A stretch of DNA of 64,000 nucleotides from Mesorhizobium amorphae CCNWGS0123. GTDB lineage: Bacteria; Pseudomonadota; Alphaproteobacteria; Rhizobiales; Rhizobiaceae. The stretch spans positions 866,001-930,000 of the forward strand of contig NZ_CP015318.1 in NCBI RefSeq assembly GCF_001686985.1. The letters run 5' to 3'. The stretch's first letter is position 1. Each line of letters begins with the position of its first letter. Position numbers and translations under genes: made by a program. Below are positions 25,200 to 33,412 of the stretch, one piece after another. The notes under the pieces are model-generated. The model was given only the letters and a program-made list of their open reading frames with translations. It searched no databases and had not been told where the DNA came from.

Positions 25200-26421
25200 G
25201 CTTGGTCATCCTTTCTATCTCGAATACTTCAATGCTCTTTAGCACAAGCTCATTTATCGCCGCAATACGATCTGCGTCGTTGTTTTTTGGCATGAAACTC
25301 GCGTTCTTGAAAGCCGACCATCCAGCATTCAGAATTGCGCCGAATCCAGCGGTCTGCTCGGCTGGCACGCCCAAGAGAAACATCTCGAGAATTGCGTTCG
25401 TCTCATCGCCAGATGGCGGCAGAATTCCCCTACCTCTGCATGTGTTGAATACGTGATCTGCAATCGAGGACACCAATGCGGACGAGGCCTCGTCGGCAAG
25501 ATCCATTTGGAGTTGGTCATTGCTGTCACTGCGAAACGGGTTTGTCTGGTTTTCGAACCTAGAGTGAAAATCAGATTCTACAGCAACACCTATTTTGTTC
25601 GCGTAGTTCCGTAGGTGCTCGGCCCGGAGCGAAACGGGTGGATAATCAGGGGTGCGCTCAGGGGAAAGTGCCGGACTTAATAAATATTCAAAAGAATCTA
25701 GATAGCTTCCACCAAATATGAACAGGCCTGTAAAATCCGAAAATATTTCTTCAACTTGACTAAAAGCGTATTCTGCGGCGTCACTCCATGTTCCAATATT
25801 TTGATATTCATCGCACCTGTCTGCCGAAATCCCAAATCTCCTAAAGATCGCCTCATATTGACTCTTATATGAACCCTTGATACTAGCGATTATCGATCGA
25901 TTTATTTCAGCCTCAAACTGACTTTTAAACTTTCCCGATCGCCAGAGTGAATGACCAAGCTCATGCCCAATCACTGGTAAAACTAGCGCGTTTGACGCCT
26001 CAGATGCGGGGAGCCCTATTATGACGAAAGAAGGGAGACACGGATGTGTTTGGGGGTAGGTGTACGGGATATAGTTCCATTCAAAAGAGACTATAAATTT
26101 AGCTCGTTCGTCTCCAAGTAACCGTGAAATAAGGTCATGAACTGGTCCATGTATCTCAAACGAATTTCGAACGTTAGCTGAGTTCGAAATCACTCCAAGA
26201 AGTTCCAGTATTTCAGAAATTAGTGTAGTCGCCTCCATTTCTGTTTGAGTGGTTAAAACAGAAGCAGCGTTGGCACCTATCTGCTTACTTGTTTCCTTAA
26301 GAAGCGCCTTAAGCTCCTCCACCGCTTTGGTAGAATCTGTATGAGGAAAGGAAGCTCCTTCAAACTCAGCAAGAAGCTGAAGGGCGGCCTCGATTTTTTG
26401 CCGCGAATACCTTAGTGTCAT
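25174..26421 (-). CDS. HELGH zinc metallopeptidase-like protein of unknown family
   Basis: 415-aa protein. The centre has a gluzincin-type active site: LPVIGHELGHSLW (HELGH at 153-157) and, about 70 residues on, SQVEEIFSDFTGLFIFG (Glu224/225, Asp229) as the likely third zinc ligand. The N-terminal 100 residues are helical. There is no signal peptide or membrane segment, so it is cytoplasmic. The gene is visibly AT-richer than the backbone. It shares one base with the upstream gene (TAATG) and overlaps the downstream Dcd-like gene by 26 nt, a strong sign of a single co-translated module. Substrate unknown. Confidence 0.7.
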   Translation of the reverse strand: MTLRYSRQKIEAALQLLAEFEGASFPHTDSTKAVEELKALLKETSKQIGANAASVLTTQTEMEATTLISEILELLGVISNSANVRNSFEIHGPVHDLISRLLGDERAKFIVSFEWNYIPYTYPQTHPCLPSFVIIGLPASEASNALVLPVIGHELGHSLWRSGKFKSQFEAEINRSIIASIKGSYKSQYEAIFRRFGISADRCDEYQNIGTWSDAAEYAFSQVEEIFSDFTGLFIFGGSYLDSFEYLLSPALSPERTPDYPPVSLRAEHLRNYANKIGVAVESDFHSRFENQTNPFRSDSNDQLQMDLADEASSALVSSIADHVFNTCRGRGILPPSGDETNAILEMFLLGVPAEQTAGFGAILNAGWSAFKNASFMPKNNDADRIAAINELVLKSIEVFEIERMTKRDPKAKRT

Positions 26422-26858
26422 TATACACGGTAACGGCTTGTGCTTCGATTTGCGTAAGTTCTTTGCTTTTGAGCGAGCAGCTGACGATGCAGAGCCGACA
26501 CAAACGCCAACAAAGGAGTCAAATTGCCAATAGCGCCGCGATCTTTTGCCCTCTCGGATACCCGCCTAAGCTCCTCTAAGAGATTGGTGATCTCCGCCCT
26601 CAAAGCGGCAAAGTCCCCCGGGTCAGCTTGGATAGCTGCATGAACAGCTTGGCGGTACAACTGCACTGTATTAGGGGCAATATTTCTAATGTCGGCACGC
26701 GACGGCCCAGAGATTTGCTCCTCCAACCGATCTCGCAATTCTGCCAGATACCGACCATCAGACGGCTCTTCCCGCTGAAGTCGCTCAATTTCATGCGCAG
26801 CTAGAAGCGATAGAAGAGAAAGATCGCTTACCTCAGCCTTATGTCCGAACTCGGCCAT
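26421..26858 (-). CDS. Helical protein of unknown function, part of the Dcd/peptidase operon
   Basis: 145-aa, highly charged and probably all-helical protein with heptad-like stretches (ERLQREEPSDGRYLAELRDRLEEQ and ITNLLEELRRVSERAKDRG). No enzyme motif, signal peptide or membrane helix. It has a strong ribosome binding site (GGGGAG, 6 nt before ATG 26858) and overlaps its neighbours by one base at both ends (TGATG upstream, TAATG downstream). It may be a regulator, adaptor or sensor for the peptidase and Dcd-like protein. Family not recognised. Confidence 0.65.
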   Translation of the reverse strand: MAEFGHKAEVSDLSLLSLLAAHEIERLQREEPSDGRYLAELRDRLEEQISGPSRADIRNIAPNTVQLYRQAVHAAIQADPGDFAALRAEITNLLEELRRVSERAKDRGAIGNLTPLLAFVSALHRQLLAQKQRTYANRSTSRYRV

Positions 26859-26995
26859 CAGCTTCTCCCCTTGAGTGACCTACGAATTTGAACTCGTTCT
26901 GCGCTACTCCCAGATTCCTGGTCACCTCCGCGAGGCCGCGACCAGGTTCCCATTGAATCACGTACGCTGATGCTAGGGAATCCCCAGCTTTCCAT
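26858..26995 (-). CDS. Small ORF (45 aa) opening the Dcd/peptidase operon
   Basis: Starts at ATG 26995 (MESWGFPSISVRD...) and ends with a TGA overlapping the next start by one base (TGATG). The product is basic and Ser/Arg-rich, with no family match. No clear ribosome binding site precedes it, but it begins about 20-27 nt after a good promoter at 27022-27049. It could be a true small protein or a leader whose translation feeds the next gene. A longer reading from TTG 27055 would start inside the promoter and is unlikely. Confidence 0.4.
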   Translation of the reverse strand: MESWGFPSISVRDSMGTWSRPRGGDQESGSSAERVQIRRSLKGRS

Positions 26996-27021
26996 TAGGC
27001 GGGATTTTTTTTGGGGTGTGG

Positions 27022-27049
27022 ATAGTATCAGTTTGTGGTAGCAAATCAA
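27022..27049 (-). promoter_or_regulatory. Sigma70-like promoter of the Dcd/peptidase operon
   Basis: Minus strand TTGATT (27049-27044), 16-nt spacer, TACTAT (27027-27022). It lies just upstream of the four-gene islet operon and points into it; lepA is on the other side. Confidence 0.55.
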
Positions 27050-27128
27050 GAACAAAGAGGGAACATGCGCAACGACGAAGCCACACTTCCGTCCAACCCT
27101 CGTTATTCGCGTTCGCTTGGGCGTCCGC

Positions 27129-28934
27129 TCAATCGCCCATCTTCAGCGCCTGGATAAACGCCTCCTGCGGAATATCCACCTTGCCGAACTGGCGCATCCG
27201 CTTCTTGCCCTCTTTCTGCTTGTCGAGCAGCTTGCGTTTGCGCGAGACGTCGCCGCCGTAGCATTTGGCGGTGACGTCCTTGCGCAGCGCCGAGATGGTC
27301 TCGCGGGCGATGACCTTGCCGCCGATGGCGGCCTGGATCGGGATCTTGAACAGATGGTGCGGGATCAGCTCCTTCAGCTTCTCGCACATCTGGCGGCCGC
27401 GCTTTTCCGCCGCCGTGCGGTGGACCAGCATCGACAGCGCGTCGACCGGCTCCTCATTGACCAGGATCGACATCTTGACCAGGTCGCCTTCCTTGTAGTC
27501 GGTCAAATGGTAGTCGAAGGAGGCGTAGCCCTTGGAGATCGACTTCAGCCGATCGTAGAAATCGAAGACGACCTCGTTGAGCGGCAGGTCGTAGGTCAGC
27601 ATGGCGCGCTTGCCGACATAGGACAGGTCGGCCTGGATTCCGCGCCTGTCCTGGCAGAGCTTCAGGATGCCGCCGAGATAGTCGTCGGGGGTCAAAATGG
27701 TGGCGCGGATCCACGGCTCCTCGATGGCCGAGATTTTCACCACGTCGGGCATGTCGGCCGGGTTGTGCAGTTCCTTGACCGTGCCGTCATTGAGGGCCAG
27801 GCGGTAGACGACGCTCGGTGCAGTGGCGATAAGGTCGAGGTTGAACTCGCGCTCCAGCCGCTCCTGGATGATTTCGAGGTGCAGCAGGCCAAGGAAGCCG
27901 CAGCGATAGCCGAAGCCGAGCGCCGCACTGGTTTCCATTTCATAGGAGAAGGAAGCGTCGTTGAGGCGCAGCTTGCCGACCGCGGCGCGCAGATCCTCGA
28001 AATCGGCGGCGTCGACCGGGAACAGGCCGCAGAACACCACCGGCTGCGCCGGCTTGAAGCCGGGCAGGGCATGCGCCGTCTGGCGCCTGTCCTCGGTGAT
28101 GGTGTCGCCGACGCGGGTGTCGGCCACTTCCTTGATCGAGCCGGTGAAGAAGCCGAACTCGCCGGGGCCGAGCTCGTCGACATTGATGCGGGCAGGGGTG
28201 AAGACGCCGGTGCGCTCGACCAGGTACTTGGCGCCGGTGCCCATCATGCGGATGGTCTGGCCCTTCTTCAGCACGCCGTCGATGATGCGCACCAGCACGA
28301 TGACGCCGAGATAGGCGTCGTACCAGCTGTCGACCAGCATCGCCTTCAGGGGGGCGGCGACATCGCCTTCGCGCGGCGGCGGCAATTGATGGACGATCGC
28401 TTCCAGCACGTCTGGAATGCCGAGGCCGGTCTTGGCCGAGATCAGCACGGCGTTGGAGGCGTCGATGCCGATGACTTCCTCGACCTGCTCGCGGATGCGC
28501 TCGGGCTCGGCGGCCGGCAGGTCGACCTTGTTCAGCACCACGACGATCTCGTGGTTGTTGTCGATGGCCTGGTAGACATTGGCCAGCGTCTGCGCCTCAA
28601 CGCCCTGGCTGGCGTCGACGACCAGCAGCGAGCCCTCGCAGGCGGCCAGCGAACGCGACACTTCATAGGCGAAGTCGACATGGCCGGGCGTGTCGATGAG
28701 GTTGAGGATATAGTCCTCGCCATTGTTGGCGCGGTATTTCAGCCGCACCGTCTGCGCCTTGATGGTGATGCCGCGCTCGCGCTCGATGTCCATCGAGTCC
28801 AGCACCTGCTCCTTCATGTCGCGCAGCTCCAGCCCGCCGGTGGACTGGATCAGCCGGTCGGCAAGCGTGGATTTGCCATGGTCGATATGGGCGACGATGG
28901 AGAAATTGCGGATGTGGTCGAGCGGGGTGGTCAT
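27129..28934 (-). CDS. lepA: Elongation factor 4 (LepA), ribosomal back-translocase GTPase
   Basis: 601-aa translational GTPase. G1 is [14 protein letters not shown], then [14 protein letters not shown] (switch I), [16 protein letters not shown] (G3), NKVDLPAA (G4) and SAKTGLG (G5); the LepA-specific C-terminal domain ends [35 protein letters not shown] start at ATG 28934 ([18 protein letters not shown]); the frame to 28970 adds non-conserved residues. It marks the backbone side of the 24.5-27.05 kb islet. Confidence 0.98.
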   Translation of the reverse strand: MTTPLDHIRNFSIVAHIDHGKSTLADRLIQSTGGLELRDMKEQVLDSMDIERERGITIKAQTVRLKYRANNGEDYILNLIDTPGHVDFAYEVSRSLAACEGSLLVVDASQGVEAQTLANVYQAIDNNHEIVVVLNKVDLPAAEPERIREQVEEVIGIDASNAVLISAKTGLGIPDVLEAIVHQLPPPREGDVAAPLKAMLVDSWYDAYLGVIVLVRIIDGVLKKGQTIRMMGTGAKYLVERTGVFTPARINVDELGPGEFGFFTGSIKEVADTRVGDTITEDRRQTAHALPGFKPAQPVVFCGLFPVDAADFEDLRAAVGKLRLNDASFSYEMETSAALGFGYRCGFLGLLHLEIIQERLEREFNLDLIATAPSVVYRLALNDGTVKELHNPADMPDVVKISAIEEPWIRATILTPDDYLGGILKLCQDRRGIQADLSYVGKRAMLTYDLPLNEVVFDFYDRLKSISKGYASFDYHLTDYKEGDLVKMSILVNEEPVDALSMLVHRTAAEKRGRQMCEKLKELIPHHLFKIPIQAAIGGKVIARETISALRKDVTAKCYGGDVSRKRKLLDKQKEGKKRMRQFGKVDIPQEAFIQALKMGD

Positions 28935-29429
28935 GCGGCGGCCTTTAGCAGGGGCGGGTTGCAGGGGCAAGCGGGGGTTGGTCCGCGCAGCGGACGGAAA
29001 GCCAACCGCCTGGCTTTCCGAACAACGAACGCCCGAAGCGACAGCGAAGGGCTACGCGGCATGCCGCTTCCGGCGCATGGTCCCGGGAGGTCTGTGCCGC
29101 CCCTCATCGCCCTGCTGGGCACTTCTCCCCGTATAGTGACGGGGAGAAGGGGCTGGCCGCGACCTCGGCACCTTTCCTGCGACGCTGATGATTGGCGAAA
29201 TCGTCGATGAGAGCACCCCTCTCCCCGTCACTATACGGGGAGAGGATGCCGGCAGGCAGGTGAGGGGCGGCGCCCCTCGCTCACCACCTGATGCCCTTGC
29301 CGGGACTACCCGCGCAGGCGTCGGCAGAGGTGTATCGGAACATTAGACTCCCTTAATCTTTAATCCACGGGTTTGGGGCATAGTTCGCGGCCACACAACC
29401 GGCCAACCTCAGCCTTCGAAAGCGCAAAG
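28935..29429. other. Repeat-rich intergenic region between lepA and the TadG-like gene
   Basis: About 495 nt with no credible gene. The main content is the inverted R3 repeat pair at 29096-29273. The stretch 28980-29090 next to lepA is GC-rich with small internal repeats (GGTTGGTCCGCGCAGCGGAC and GGAAAGCCAACCGCCTGGCTTTCC are each partly palindromic). Confidence 0.6.
29096..29273. repeat. Inverted pair of R3 repeats (CTCCCCGTATAGTGACGGGGAG)
   Basis: Left copy about 29096-29150, right copy about 29213-29273, mutually inverted. Each centres on a hairpin whose arms are CTTCTCCCCG / CGGGGAGAAG (left) or CTCTCCCCG / CGGGGAGAG (right) around a TATAGTGA or TCACTATA loop, and ends in GCCGCCCCTCA or TGAGGGGCGGC. 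About 62 nt separates them. Confidence 0.8.
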
Positions 29430-30506
29430 ATGCCCAGGTTTGCAAGACAGTTCCTCCGCTCGACCAGCGGCTCGCTCGTGCCCGTCTTCATCATCGCCCT
29501 GGTCCCGCTGGCGCTCGCCGTCGGCTTTTCGGTTGACTACACTTCGGCCGTCCAGACGCGCGGCAACATGCAGAACGCGCTGGATGCGGCGATCCTGTCG
29601 ATCACCACGATGCCGACCGGCACGGCGCTTGCCGCCCGCCAGACGGCACTGGAGCAGTCCTTCGCCGCCAATGGCGGGCAAGGCACCGCCAAGCTCGACA
29701 GCTTCGACGTCGCTGCCGACGGCACCGCCACCGCCAGGGCCTCGGCGAGCTATCCGATGCCGACCAATTTCATGCAGATCGCCAGGATCGACACGGTGCA
29801 GGTCGCCGTCGGCTCGGCGGTGCGCAAGCGGCCGGCGCTGGTGCAGACCACGTTCAAGGTGACGAAGGTGTCGGGCTACTGGGGCAAGACCATGACGCTC
29901 TACGGCACGAAGTTCGGTGCCACCACAGCCAAACCACTGATGACGATCACCTATACCTATGGCAACACCGGCGATCCGAAGGGCTACGGCACGGCCATCG
30001 TCAACACCATCACCAATTCGGGCGGCGCCGACGTCACCACGACGGTCCAGAAGCAGGTCTGCGTGGTCGGCAAGACCAAGGACCTTCAGAAGAGTCTGCC
30101 CGCCGGAACGCCCATCCAGACCGACTCGAGCGGCACCAAATATGGTTGTGTCGATACGATGTATCCCGCCAATGGCGCCGGCGCCGTGGTCGACGTCAGC
30201 CTGATGAGCAGCCTCTATCTGCAGATGGACGTGCCCTCCGGCTCGCCGAAGATCCTGAAGTCGAACGATCCGGCCACCTCCAACCGGCTCTATATCGGCA
30301 CAAGCCCGACCGTCATGCCCGAGATCGCAACCGGCCAGACCGTCGACATCTTCACCGCCGTGCCCTGCGGCGAGCCGGGCTACCAGGCCTGGGAGGACGG
30401 CGGCAACACGGTACCGGCACCGGTCAGCAACGCCGACTTCTTCTACACCGTGACCGGGAAGTGCGACTTCAACCAGCGACCTTCGGATACGGTGCTGACG
30501 CAATAG
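29430..30506 (+). CDS. TadG-like pilus assembly/secreted protein
   Basis: 358-aa protein with a short basic N-terminus and one hydrophobic segment (SGSLVPVFIIALVPLALAVGFSVDYTSAVQTRGNMQNALDAAIL), the TadE/TadG-type anchor followed by the ALDAA motif. The remaining 300 residues are extracytoplasmic and rich in Thr/Ser/Gly. I start at ATG 29430, not the TTG at 29373. There are no other tad/flp pilus genes near it, so it is an orphan, perhaps a surface protein exported by a distant Tad system. Confidence 0.75.
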   Translation: MPRFARQFLRSTSGSLVPVFIIALVPLALAVGFSVDYTSAVQTRGNMQNALDAAILSITTMPTGTALAARQTALEQSFAANGGQGTAKLDSFDVAADGTATARASASYPMPTNFMQIARIDTVQVAVGSAVRKRPALVQTTFKVTKVSGYWGKTMTLYGTKFGATTAKPLMTITYTYGNTGDPKGYGTAIVNTITNSGGADVTTTVQKQVCVVGKTKDLQKSLPAGTPIQTDSSGTKYGCVDTMYPANGAGAVVDVSLMSSLYLQMDVPSGSPKILKSNDPATSNRLYIGTSPTVMPEIATGQTVDIFTAVPCGEPGYQAWEDGGNTVPAPVSNADFFYTVTGKCDFNQRPSDTVLTQ

Positions 30507-30896
30507 GGGGCGGGGCACCTGAACTGCCGATCTCCCCCCTCGTGGGGGAGATGGCCGGCAGGCCAGAGGGGGGCGCTGTCCCGCCGGCTTTGCCAAGGTC
30601 CATGATCTCCGCCTTCGATATCAGGAGGCCCAAAGTTTCGCTGAATATCTGACCAACGTTCCACGCTTGCACGACGACGCTCGTGGAGCGTGCCTCTGTT
30701 GATGCTCTACGGCGCCCCCTCTGTCCTGCCGGACATCTCCCCCACGAGGGGGGAGATCTGATGTTGCCTCGGCTTTCGCCAACCTCCAGCGTCGTGCGCG
30801 CGAGCGCACCCGATCACGAAGCGGTGAACGATGTAACGAAGCGCCGCGCGCCGGCGAAACCGTTGTCATGGCCCCAGCTTGCAACGGAGACCCAAG
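30507..30896. other. Repeat-containing intergenic region before the DUF1223 gene
   Basis: About 390 nt holding an R1 inverted pair (30529-30576 and 30699-30758) with roughly 120 nt between. The part from 30760 to 30896 contains the start signals of the DUF1223 gene. I see no gene in it. Confidence 0.6.
30529..30758. repeat. Inverted pair of R1 repeats with spacer
   Basis: Left copy 30529-30576 (GATCTCCCCCCTCGTGGG... to CAGAGGGGGGCG) and right copy 30699-30758 (GATGCTCTACGGCGCCCCC... to ACGAGGGGGGAGATC), inverted. The spacer carries no ORF of note. Its right inner border matches that of the DUF559 cassette. Confidence 0.8.
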
Positions 30897-31601
30897 ATGA
30901 CTGGATCAAAGGCGAAAAGCGGCGCGATGCGGCTAGGCGCCGGTGCGGTGCTGCTGGCGCTTGCGGCGACCGGCACTGCCTCTGCCCAGCCGCTGACCGT
31001 GGTCGAGCTGTTCACCAGCCAGGGCTGCTCGTCCTGCCCGCCGGCCAATGCCAATCTGATCAAGGTCAAGGACCGGTCCGGCGTGCTGGCGCTGTCGTTC
31101 AACGTCACCTACTGGGACTATCTCGGCTGGAAGGACATTTTCGGCCGCGAAGAATTCACGCAGCGCCAGGTGAATTATGAGCCGGCGCTCGGCCGCTCGG
31201 GTCCGTTTACGCCGCAGGTTGTGGTCAATGGCGATGCCGACGCGGTCGGCGCCCGTCCCGGCGAGATCGAGGGGCTGATTGCCAGCAGCGGCCGCATAAA
31301 GGGCCCGTCTCTGTCGCTCGCCAACGGCAAGATCGCCATCGGCGCCGGCAAGGCGCCCGCCGGGCGCGCCGATGTCTGGCTGGTACGCTACCGCCAGGGC
31401 GTCATCGAGGTGCCGGTGGCGCGAGGCGAAAACACCGGCCGCACCTTGCCGCATGCCAATGTCGTCCATGCGCTGACGAAGCTCGGCAGCTGGAGCGGCG
31501 AGGCGATCACGCTGCCGCTGCCCGCCGATTCCGGCGGCCTCAGCACCGCGGTGCTGGTGCAGTCGCCCGGCGGGCCGATCCTGGCCGCCGCCACCAACTA
31601 G
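30897..31601 (+). CDS. DUF1223 domain secreted thioredoxin-fold protein
   Basis: 234-aa exported protein: signal peptide (cleavage after TASAQ-type end), then LTVVELFTSQGCSSCPPANANL, the thioredoxin-like CxxC site at the start of DUF1223. The family also shows NVTYWDYLGWKDIFGREEFTQRQ and GPFTPQVVVNG. The two active-site cysteines are its only mature cysteines. GGAG lies 8 nt before ATG 30897. It is followed in the same direction by a Met-rich secreted protein and a secreted MsrA, so a role in periplasmic thiol or sulfoxide chemistry is plausible, but the family's reaction is not established. Confidence 0.85.
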   Translation: MTGSKAKSGAMRLGAGAVLLALAATGTASAQPLTVVELFTSQGCSSCPPANANLIKVKDRSGVLALSFNVTYWDYLGWKDIFGREEFTQRQVNYEPALGRSGPFTPQVVVNGDADAVGARPGEIEGLIASSGRIKGPSLSLANGKIAIGAGKAPAGRADVWLVRYRQGVIEVPVARGENTGRTLPHANVVHALTKLGSWSGEAITLPLPADSGGLSTAVLVQSPGGPILAAATN

Positions 31602-31675
31602 CATTTCGCGACGCCGCATGGAGCGGCGGCGCACTTCCCGGCCCTCGTGCCATCAACCCTCCAGAGGAGACCATA

Positions 31676-32020
31676 ATGACCCATTTCTCTCGCCTGACGC
31701 TGCCGGCACTCGCCTTGGCGCTCTGCTCGACGGCACTGTTTGCCGGCGGCATCGCTCGCGCCGAGGATGCAATGAAGCCGGCTAACGCGATGGCCACGGA
31801 CGCGATGAAGCCGGCAACGGACGCCATGAAACCGGCGACCGACGCCATGAAACCGGCCGGCGCCATGGCGACCGACGCAATGAGCACAAATGCGATGAAA
31901 CCGGCGATGGCGACCGATGCGATGAAGAAGGACTGCATGGACAAGGCCGCCATGGAAACCGACGCCATGAAGAAGGACGAGGCGAGCAAGGCCTGCGACG
32001 CGATGGGGGCGGCCAACTAG
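31676..32020 (+). CDS. Methionine-rich pentapeptide MXKDX repeat-type secreted protein
   Basis: 114-aa exported protein. A 29-residue signal peptide (ends GGIARA) is followed by about 85 residues made mostly of DAMKPA/TDAMK-like units: 14 Met by my count, roughly one residue in six. Lys, Asp and Ala make up most of the rest, with two Cys (KKDCMDK, SKACDAM). The C-terminal half has true MKKD units. It resembles the uncharacterised pentapeptide MXKDX family. Neighbouring MsrA suggests these methionines may be oxidised and repaired, or bind a metal such as copper; both are inference. Confidence 0.8.
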   Translation: MTHFSRLTLPALALALCSTALFAGGIARAEDAMKPANAMATDAMKPATDAMKPATDAMKPAGAMATDAMSTNAMKPAMATDAMKKDCMDKAAMETDAMKKDEASKACDAMGAAN

Positions 32021-32176
32021 CTTCGGCTCGCCTCCGGCCGTCCCTGGCCATGGCCGTTCCCTGTCCAGGTCAGGGACGGTCCTTTGGCCCGAACCGGAGC
32101 GCGCGCCGCGCACGGCAATGTGAGACAAGGCGGCGCGATCCGCCATATAATAGGACACCATCATGGGAGATCAGAC

Positions 32177-32917
32177 ATGACCGGCATTCACGACAAAGCC
32201 GTGCGGCGATCGGCCAATTTCGCCAGGGGCGCGCTGGCCGCCCTCATCCTGGCGGCGGCGGGCGCCGCGCTGTGGCAAAGCCCGGCCGTCTCGGCCGAGG
32301 ACGCGGTGGTGATCCCGCCGCCGGCAATGGACGAGAAGGCCAGCAGCGGCACCGAGAAGGCAGTCTTCGCCGGCGGCTGTTTCTGGGGCGTGCAAGGCGT
32401 GTTCCAGCACGTCAAGGGCGTCAGCAGCGCCGTTTCAGGCTATGCCGGCGGCAGCCAGGAAAACGCCGTCTACGAGACGGTCGGCACTGGCCGCACCGGC
32501 CACGCCGAATCGGTCGAGATCACCTACGACCCGTCCAAGGTGACCTACGGCCAGCTGCTGCAGGTGTATTTCTCGGTGGCGCACAATCCGACGCAGCTGA
32601 ACTATCAGGGTCCGGACAGCGGCACCCAATACCGCTCGACCATCTTTGCCGAGAACGACGCGCAGAAGAAGATCGCCGAGAGCTACATCGCCCAGCTCGA
32701 CAAGGCCAAGGTGTTTTCGAAACCGATCGTCACCACGCTGGAGACCGGCAAGGCCTTCTATCCGGCCGAGACCTACCATCAGGATTTTCTGACGCTCAAC
32801 CCAACCTATCCCTACATCGTCTACAACGACCTGCCCAAGGTGGCGAACCTGAAGCAGCTGTTCCCGGCGCTGTATAGCGAGAAGCCGGTGCTGGTGCTGG
32901 CGAGCAGCAAGAGTTGA
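32177..32917 (+). CDS. msrA: Secreted peptide-methionine (S)-S-oxide reductase MsrA, one-cysteine form
   Basis: 246-aa enzyme reducing methionine S-sulfoxide. The catalytic block VFAGGCFWGVQGVFQHVKGV is at about residues 63-82; GYAGG, GHAESVEITYDP, and FYPAETYHQDFL are also typical. It carries an N-terminal signal/anchor segment (ALAALILAAAGAALW, then AVSAED) so it works outside the cytoplasm. The catalytic cysteine is its only cysteine, so recycling must use an external thiol or dithiol donor. GGGAG precedes ATG 32177 (frames further upstream are not supported). It is 156 nt after the Met-rich gene. Confidence 0.92.
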   Translation: MTGIHDKAVRRSANFARGALAALILAAAGAALWQSPAVSAEDAVVIPPPAMDEKASSGTEKAVFAGGCFWGVQGVFQHVKGVSSAVSGYAGGSQENAVYETVGTGRTGHAESVEITYDPSKVTYGQLLQVYFSVAHNPTQLNYQGPDSGTQYRSTIFAENDAQKKIAESYIAQLDKAKVFSKPIVTTLETGKAFYPAETYHQDFLTLNPTYPYIVYNDLPKVANLKQLFPALYSEKPVLVLASSKS

Positions 32918-32958
32918 GGGACGGAGGTTTGGGACGCGGGATGATGCCGTCCTTCCCT

Positions 32959-33023
32959 TCGTCATCCTAGGGCGAAGCAGGAGCGAAGCTCCGTCGCGGA
33001 GACCCAGGATCCATGCCGTGACG
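32959..33023. repeat. Repeat family R2 copy, left end of GIY-YIG cassette
   Basis: Starts CGTCATCCTAGGGCGAAGC and ends AGGATCCATGCCGTGACG. The inverse copy is at 33413-33480. The same family recurs at 63311-63374 and 63457-63518. Confidence 0.85.
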
Positions 33024-33057
33024 GTGGTTTAGTGCTCCTGCGGATCACGATCGAGCG

Positions 33058-33345
33058 TCACCAGCCCGTCCCTCGAAAGAGCTCAAACCATTCCGGGTTG
33101 GTCTTCTCGATCAGTTCGATCTTCCACTGTCTCGGCCAGCGTTTCAGTGATTTCTCGCGCTGGATGGCATCGGTAATGTCGAAGAACTCCTCATACCAGA
33201 CCAGCCGTTGCACACCGTAGCGGCTGGTGAAACTTGCGCCCTCGCCGGCCTTGTGCTCCGGTATTCGACGGCCAAGATCGTTGGTGACACCGATATAGAT
33301 TGTGCCGCGCTTCTGGCTTGCGGTCATATAGACGTAGCCGGTCAT
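33058..33345 (-). CDS. GIY-YIG nuclease family protein
   Basis: 95-aa single-domain nuclease. The GIY-YIG half-motifs appear as GYVYMTAS and TIYIGVTNDLGRR, with the catalytic Arg/His in RRIPEHK, the glutamate in AIQREKSLKRW and the conserved WY(E)EFFDITDA. This is the small, solitary UPF0213/YhbQ-like branch that is common in alphaproteobacteria. I start at ATG 33345 (MTGYVYM); the extension to 33411 has no family similarity. It is flanked on both sides by inverted R2 repeats. Confidence 0.9.
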   Translation of the reverse strand: MTGYVYMTASQKRGTIYIGVTNDLGRRIPEHKAGEGASFTSRYGVQRLVWYEEFFDITDAIQREKSLKRWPRQWKIELIEKTNPEWFELFRGTGW

Positions 33346-33412
33346 AGTTTCAGGGTAATCAGCGTCGGTACGCGCATAAGTGCCATTCTGATCCGTTGCA
33401 TTCTGGAGCAAA

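Noticed and set aside
28935..29210. Long plus-strand frame running out of the lepA region
   Set aside because: It is antisense to lepA and continues through repeats; no protein features.
31770..31980. Tandem DNA repeats in the MXKDX gene
   Set aside because: They encode the DAMKPA-like repeats in frame; no separate element is needed.
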